From: Thermohalobaculum sp039822785
Lineage (GTDB): Bacteria > Pseudomonadota > Alphaproteobacteria > Rhodobacterales > Rhodobacteraceae
Direction of reading: 5' to 3'
DNA length: 64,000 bases
Assembly: GCA_039822785.1 (NCBI GenBank)
Contig: JBCBMO010000006.1
Location: 186,001 to 250,000 of the forward strand
Every line of letters starts with the position of its first letter. The stretch's first letter is position 1. Position numbers and translations under genes: made by a program. The notes below the pieces were generated by a model, which searched no databases, had not been told where the DNA came from, and worked only from the letters and a program-made list of their open reading frames with translations. This document shows positions 61,082 through 64,000 of the stretch, in pieces.

Positions 61082-61312
61082 ATGGACGACGGTTTGAAAG
61101 CGCCCGCCGCCAGCTTCGACCATGATGCCAAGATGCTCCTGACGGCCAGCACCCGACCGCGTCGCCGACTGGCGGAGTACATGGATCTGAGCCTGATCAT
61201 GGCGCGCCTGGACGCCACGCCCAGGCATCGCCGCACCGCGGCCGAGCGGGCGCCGCGCCGGCGCTGGCTGGGCCCGGTCCATCGCTTCTTCGGCATCGGC
61301 AGCGCCCGCTAG
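61082..61312 (+). CDS. Small basic protein, 76 aa, unknown
   Basis: Strong ribosome binding site (GGAAGGTG, 4-11 nt before ATG 61082). Begins MDDGLKAPAASFDHDAKML and has an Arg-rich C-terminal half (TPRHRRTAAERAPRRRWLG) ending RFFGIGSAR. No signal peptide or membrane helix. Divergent from the chaperone gene, and followed directly by an intrinsic terminator, so it is a complete transcription unit. A nucleic-acid-binding role is conceivable from the charge but not shown. Confidence 0.65.
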   Translation: MDDGLKAPAASFDHDAKMLLTASTRPRRRLAEYMDLSLIMARLDATPRHRRTAAERAPRRRWLGPVHRFFGIGSAR

Positions 61313-61338
61313 GCCGGCACAGTCCAACCGCCAACGCA

Positions 61339-61370
61339 AAAGGGCGCCCCAGGGGGCGCCCTTTGTGTTT
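61339..61370. terminator. Bidirectional intrinsic terminator
   Basis: AAAGGGCGCCCC pairs with GGGGCGCCCTTT (12-bp stem, 2-nt nominal loop) and is followed by TTTGTGTTT on the plus strand, with CTTTTGCG on the minus. It lies between the convergent small-protein gene and mdh (stop at 61390) and can end both transcripts. Confidence 0.85.
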
Positions 61371-61389
61371 CGACGCCGCGGCGGCGCGC

Positions 61390-62355
61390 TTACCCCTCCA
61401 GGCTGGGGTCGATGCCCTTGCAAGCTTCGACCAGGCCCTTCACCGCATCGATGGATTTGTCGAGCATCGCCTGCTCGGCCTCATCAAGGCTGATCTCGAC
61501 CACCTTCTCGACGCCCGCGGCGCCGATGACGACGGGCACGCCCACGTAGATGCCCTTCTGGCCGTACATCCCATCGACCCAGGCCGCCGCCGGCAGCACG
61601 CGGCGCTGGTCCTTGAGGTAGGCCTCCGCCATCTGGATGGCCGAGGCGGCGGGCGCATAGAAGGCGGAGCCGGTCTTGAGGAGCCCCACGATCTCCGCCC
61701 CGCCATCGCGGGTGCGCTGCACGATGGCGTCGATCTTGTCCTGGCTCGACCAGCCCATGGCCACCAGGTCCGGCAGCGGAATGCCCGCAACGGTCGAATA
61801 GCGGGTGAGCGGCACCATGGTGTCGCCATGGCCGCCCAGCACGAAGGCCGAGACGTCCTTGACCGAGACCTCGAATTCCTCGGCCAGGAAGTGGCGGAAG
61901 CGGGCGCTGTCCAGCACGCCGGCCATGCCCACCACCTTCTCGCGCGGCAGGCCCGAGAATTCGCGGAGCGCCCAGACCATGGCGTCGAGCGGGTTGGTGA
62001 TGCAGATGACGAAGGCGTCGGGGGCATGCTTGGCGATGCCCTCGCCCACGGCCTTCATGACCTTGAGGTTGATGCCCAGAAGGTCGTCACGGCTCATGCC
62101 GGGCTTGCGCGGCACGCCGGCGGTGACGATGCAGACGTCCGCCCCCGCGATGTCGGCATAGTCGTTCGCCCCTGACATGGCGGCGTCGAAGCCGTCGACC
62201 GGCGCGCTTTCGGCGATGTCCAGTGCCTTGCCCTGGGGCGTGCCCTCGGCGATGTCGAACAGGACGACATCGCCCAGTTCCTTCAGACCCGCCAGATGGG
62301 CGAGCGTGCCGCCGATCTGCCCCGCGCCGATGAGCGCGATCTTGCTTCTGGCCAT
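61390..62355 (-). CDS. mdh: Malate dehydrogenase
   Basis: NAD-dependent TCA enzyme of the lactate-dehydrogenase-like MDH type, 321 residues. NAD loop IALIGAGQIGGTLAHLA, acidic VVLFDIAEGTPQGKALD, substrate arginines in VPRKPGMSRDDLL and REFSGL, catalytic histidine in VLGGHGDTMVPL. GGAGGAACGG precedes the ATG at 62355. In related genomes it sits next to sucC; here 2.2 kb of other DNA lies between them. Divergent from the malyl-CoA lyase-family gene. Confidence 0.97.
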   Translation of the reverse strand: MARSKIALIGAGQIGGTLAHLAGLKELGDVVLFDIAEGTPQGKALDIAESAPVDGFDAAMSGANDYADIAGADVCIVTAGVPRKPGMSRDDLLGINLKVMKAVGEGIAKHAPDAFVICITNPLDAMVWALREFSGLPREKVVGMAGVLDSARFRHFLAEEFEVSVKDVSAFVLGGHGDTMVPLTRYSTVAGIPLPDLVAMGWSSQDKIDAIVQRTRDGGAEIVGLLKTGSAFYAPAASAIQMAEAYLKDQRRVLPAAAWVDGMYGQKGIYVGVPVVIGAAGVEKVVEISLDEAEQAMLDKSIDAVKGLVEACKGIDPSLEG

Positions 62356-62545
62356 CCGTTCCTCCGTCGTTGCCGGCCGTCGTGCAGGCGCGAAACCGCA
62401 GCGCGGCAGCCGTATCCAAAATCGGGCGTGTGTGGCCGTGCACCATCGCGCAAAGGTTGGCAAGGGAAAGAGGGTCACAGGCCCTCCTGCGCCGGCGACA
62501 CGCGGCGGCAGTGTCCTTGCGCCCCTCTCGCCGCACTGCATTATG

Positions 62546-62562
62546 GCGCAACGAAATTGCAC
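62546..62562. promoter_or_regulatory. Inverted repeat in mdh/mcl divergent region
   Basis: GCGCAA-CGAAA-TTGCAC, arms matching at 5 of 6 positions, lies 25 nt before the plus-strand ATG at 62588. It could be an operator for either divergent gene. Its half-site GCGCAA also occurs in the dld operator candidate (TGCGCAAAAC), which may be chance. Confidence 0.3.
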
Positions 62563-62587
62563 AGGCCGCCCCGGGAGAGAGCCGATC

Positions 62588-63478
62588 ATGTCCGTCACCG
62601 TCCGACCGCGCCGCTCTGCCCTCTATATGCCCGCCTCCAGGGAGCGGGCGCTGGAGAAGGCGCGGGGCCTGGCGGCGGACGTGCTGCTCATGGACCTGGA
62701 GGATGCGGTTGCGCCGGCGGAGAAGGATACCGCGCGCGCCCAGCTTGGCGTGGCCATCACCACCGGCGGCTATGCCCCGCGCGAGGTGGCGGTCCGGGTC
62801 AATGGCCTCGGCACGCCCTGGCACGATGACGACCTGCGCGCCGCCGCCACCATGGGCGCCGATGCGGTGCTGCTGCCCAAGGTCGAGAGCAGCGCGATGG
62901 TCGATCAGGTCGCCTGGGCGCTGGATGCGGCGGGGGCGCCCGCGTCGCTCCCCCTCTGGGCGATGATCGAGACCCCGGCCGGCGTGCTGGCGGCAACAGA
63001 GATCGCCGGACATCCGCGCATGACCTGCCTCGTCCTCGGCACCAACGATCTGCTCGCCGATCTTAAAGCGCGCTATCGGGCGGATCGTGCCGCCCTCATG
63101 CCGGCCCTCGCCCAGACCGTGCTGGCGGCCCGCACCCATGGCTGTGCCGTGCTCGACGGGGTCTACAATGCCTTCAAGGACGAGGACGGCCTGCGGGCGG
63201 AGGCGGAACAGGGCCGCGACCTGGGGATGGACGGCAAGACGCTGATCCATCCGGCCCAGCTTGCCATTACCAATGCCGTCTTCGGCCCGACCGAGGACGC
63301 GATCGCCACCGCCCGCGCCGAGGTCGAAGCCTTCGAACGCGCCGAGGCACAGGGCGAGGGCGTCGCCGTCGTGGAGGGCAAGATCGTCGAGAACCTCCAC
63401 GCCGCCGCCGCCCGCCGCCTGATCGCGGAGGCAGAGGCCATCGCGGCACTGGAGGAGAGCCTCAAGGAAGGTGCATAG
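62588..63478 (+). CDS. mcl2: HpcH/HpaI-CitE family lyase, probable (3S)-malyl-CoA thioesterase
   Basis: TIM-barrel enzyme of the CitE/malyl-CoA lyase family, 296 residues. RRSALYMPASRERALEKARG, VLLMDLEDAVAPAEKD, VLLPKVESSAMVD, WAMIETPAGVLAATEIAG (Mg-binding Glu) and DGKTLIHPAQLAITN. In Rhodobacter sphaeroides, from memory, a malyl-CoA thioesterase gene (mcl2) of this type lies close to mdh, and this context matches. The alternatives are malyl-/methylmalyl-CoA lyase or citramalyl-CoA lyase. CGGGAGAGAGCC precedes the ATG. Confidence 0.8.
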   Translation: MSVTVRPRRSALYMPASRERALEKARGLAADVLLMDLEDAVAPAEKDTARAQLGVAITTGGYAPREVAVRVNGLGTPWHDDDLRAAATMGADAVLLPKVESSAMVDQVAWALDAAGAPASLPLWAMIETPAGVLAATEIAGHPRMTCLVLGTNDLLADLKARYRADRAALMPALAQTVLAARTHGCAVLDGVYNAFKDEDGLRAEAEQGRDLGMDGKTLIHPAQLAITNAVFGPTEDAIATARAEVEAFERAEAQGEGVAVVEGKIVENLHAAAARRLIAEAEAIAALEESLKEGA

Positions 63479-63520
63479 TCCGGCTGCCCGCCACCCTGCC
63501 AGCTACCGGAGTCTCCCCCG

Positions 63521-64000
63521 ATGTTCCTCCTTATCCTCGGCCTCGCGCTCTTTGCGGCGCTGCACTTGCCCAAGCCCATGGCCCTGCCCCAACGCGCCGC
63601 CCTGGTGGAGAAGATCGGGGATGGCGGCGTCAAAGGGGTCTTCGCCCTCAGCCTCGTGCTCTCGGTCGTGCTGATGACGATCGGCTACCAGAGCGCCACC
63701 TTCGTGAATGTCTGGTTCCCGCCCACCTTCTTCACCGGCATCAACAACCTGCTGATGATCTTCGCCATCGGGATCTTCATCGCCGGCGGCATCCCCGGCC
63801 ATGTGCGCCACTGGATCCGCCACCCCCAGTTGGTGGGCTTCAAGCTCTGGGCCGTGGCGCATCTGCTGGTGAACGGGGATCTGGCCTCGATCATCCTCTT
63901 TGGCGGCCTGCTCGCCTGGGCGGTCGTCACGCTGATCATGATCAACAAGCGCGACGGCAAGGGCCCGAAACCCGCGCCGCAGGGGCTGATGCCGAACCTC
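63521..64000 (+). CDS. NnrU family membrane protein (partial)
   Basis: First 160 codons of a membrane protein that continues past the right edge. Hydrophobic from the start (MFLLILGLALFAALHLP), with several helices and the NnrU-type stretch GGIPGHVRHWIRHPQLVG followed by LWAVAHLLVNGDLASIILF. NnrU was named for a link to nitrite/nitric oxide respiration; relatives also resemble isoprenoid isomerases (15-cis-zeta-carotene isomerase). Role here unknown. It starts 42 nt after the malyl-CoA lyase-family gene. Confidence 0.85.
   Translation, partial: MFLLILGLALFAALHLPKPMALPQRAALVEKIGDGGVKGVFALSLVLSVVLMTIGYQSATFVNVWFPPTFFTGINNLLMIFAIGIFIAGGIPGHVRHWIRHPQLVGFKLWAVAHLLVNGDLASIILFGGLLAWAVVTLIMINKRDGKGPKPAPQGLMPNL

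Overview
The window is high-GC DNA with tightly packed genes and many 1-4 nt gene overlaps (ATGA, TGATG). Gene content and order point to an alphaproteobacterium of the Rhodobacterales/Rhodobacteraceae type. The main reasons are TAXI- and DctP-type TRAP transporters, petP-petR next to ilvE, the run rsfS-rlmH-gpmI-envC-ctpA-rppH, atpHAGDC near priA, the mdh/suc/lpd TCA block with a malyl-CoA lyase-family gene beside mdh, and a homologue of the gene transfer agent head-spike base protein. I saw no rRNA, tRNA, CRISPR array, transposase or prophage.

Left part (1-11.3 kb, minus strand): two TRAP transporter operons. The first encodes an exported ~1,090-residue coiled-coil protein, two TAXI-type binding proteins and a fused permease cut by the left edge. 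The second encodes a DctP/TakP-like binding protein, a fused DctQM permease and a zinc alcohol dehydrogenase. It is transcribed divergently from dld (quinone-dependent D-lactate dehydrogenase), which suggests a hydroxy- or keto-acid uptake and oxidation module.

11.5-24.2 kb: dld, then a signalling/envelope group (CHASE2-adenylate/guanylate cyclase, FecR-domain protein, TPR plus beta-barrel outer membrane protein, VPLPA-type C-terminally sorted protein), an unknown protein, dxs, xseB, a histone-deacetylase-like hydrolase and an orphan spike-base gene. The dxs upstream region holds a perfect TGTCAA-N6-TTGACA palindrome.

24.2-35 kb: a large secreted protein of unknown function, petR-petP, ilvE, then the plus-strand housekeeping operon rsfS-rlmH-gpmI-envC-ctpA-rppH (ribosome silencing, rRNA methylation, glycolysis, cell division/periplasmic proteolysis, RNA decapping). 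Two paralogous small lipoproteins follow.

35.8-50.4 kb: ATP synthase F1 operon atpHAGDC, a DUF1203 protein, priA, fructose-6-phosphate aldolase, DUF484-xerC, an FMN reductase and a PcpC/LinD-like glutathione S-transferase.

47.9-64 kb: the TCA block on the minus strand, sucC-methyltransferase-sucD-glycosyltransferase-sucA-sucB-lysE-MAPEG-lpd, with mdh further upstream. Between mdh and sucC sits an inserted, lower-GC cassette: a CesT-like type III secretion chaperone, a 328-residue candidate effector 32 nt downstream, and a small divergent basic ORF. This is the most unusual locus in the window. The right edge carries the malyl-CoA lyase/thioesterase-family gene and a partial NnrU gene.
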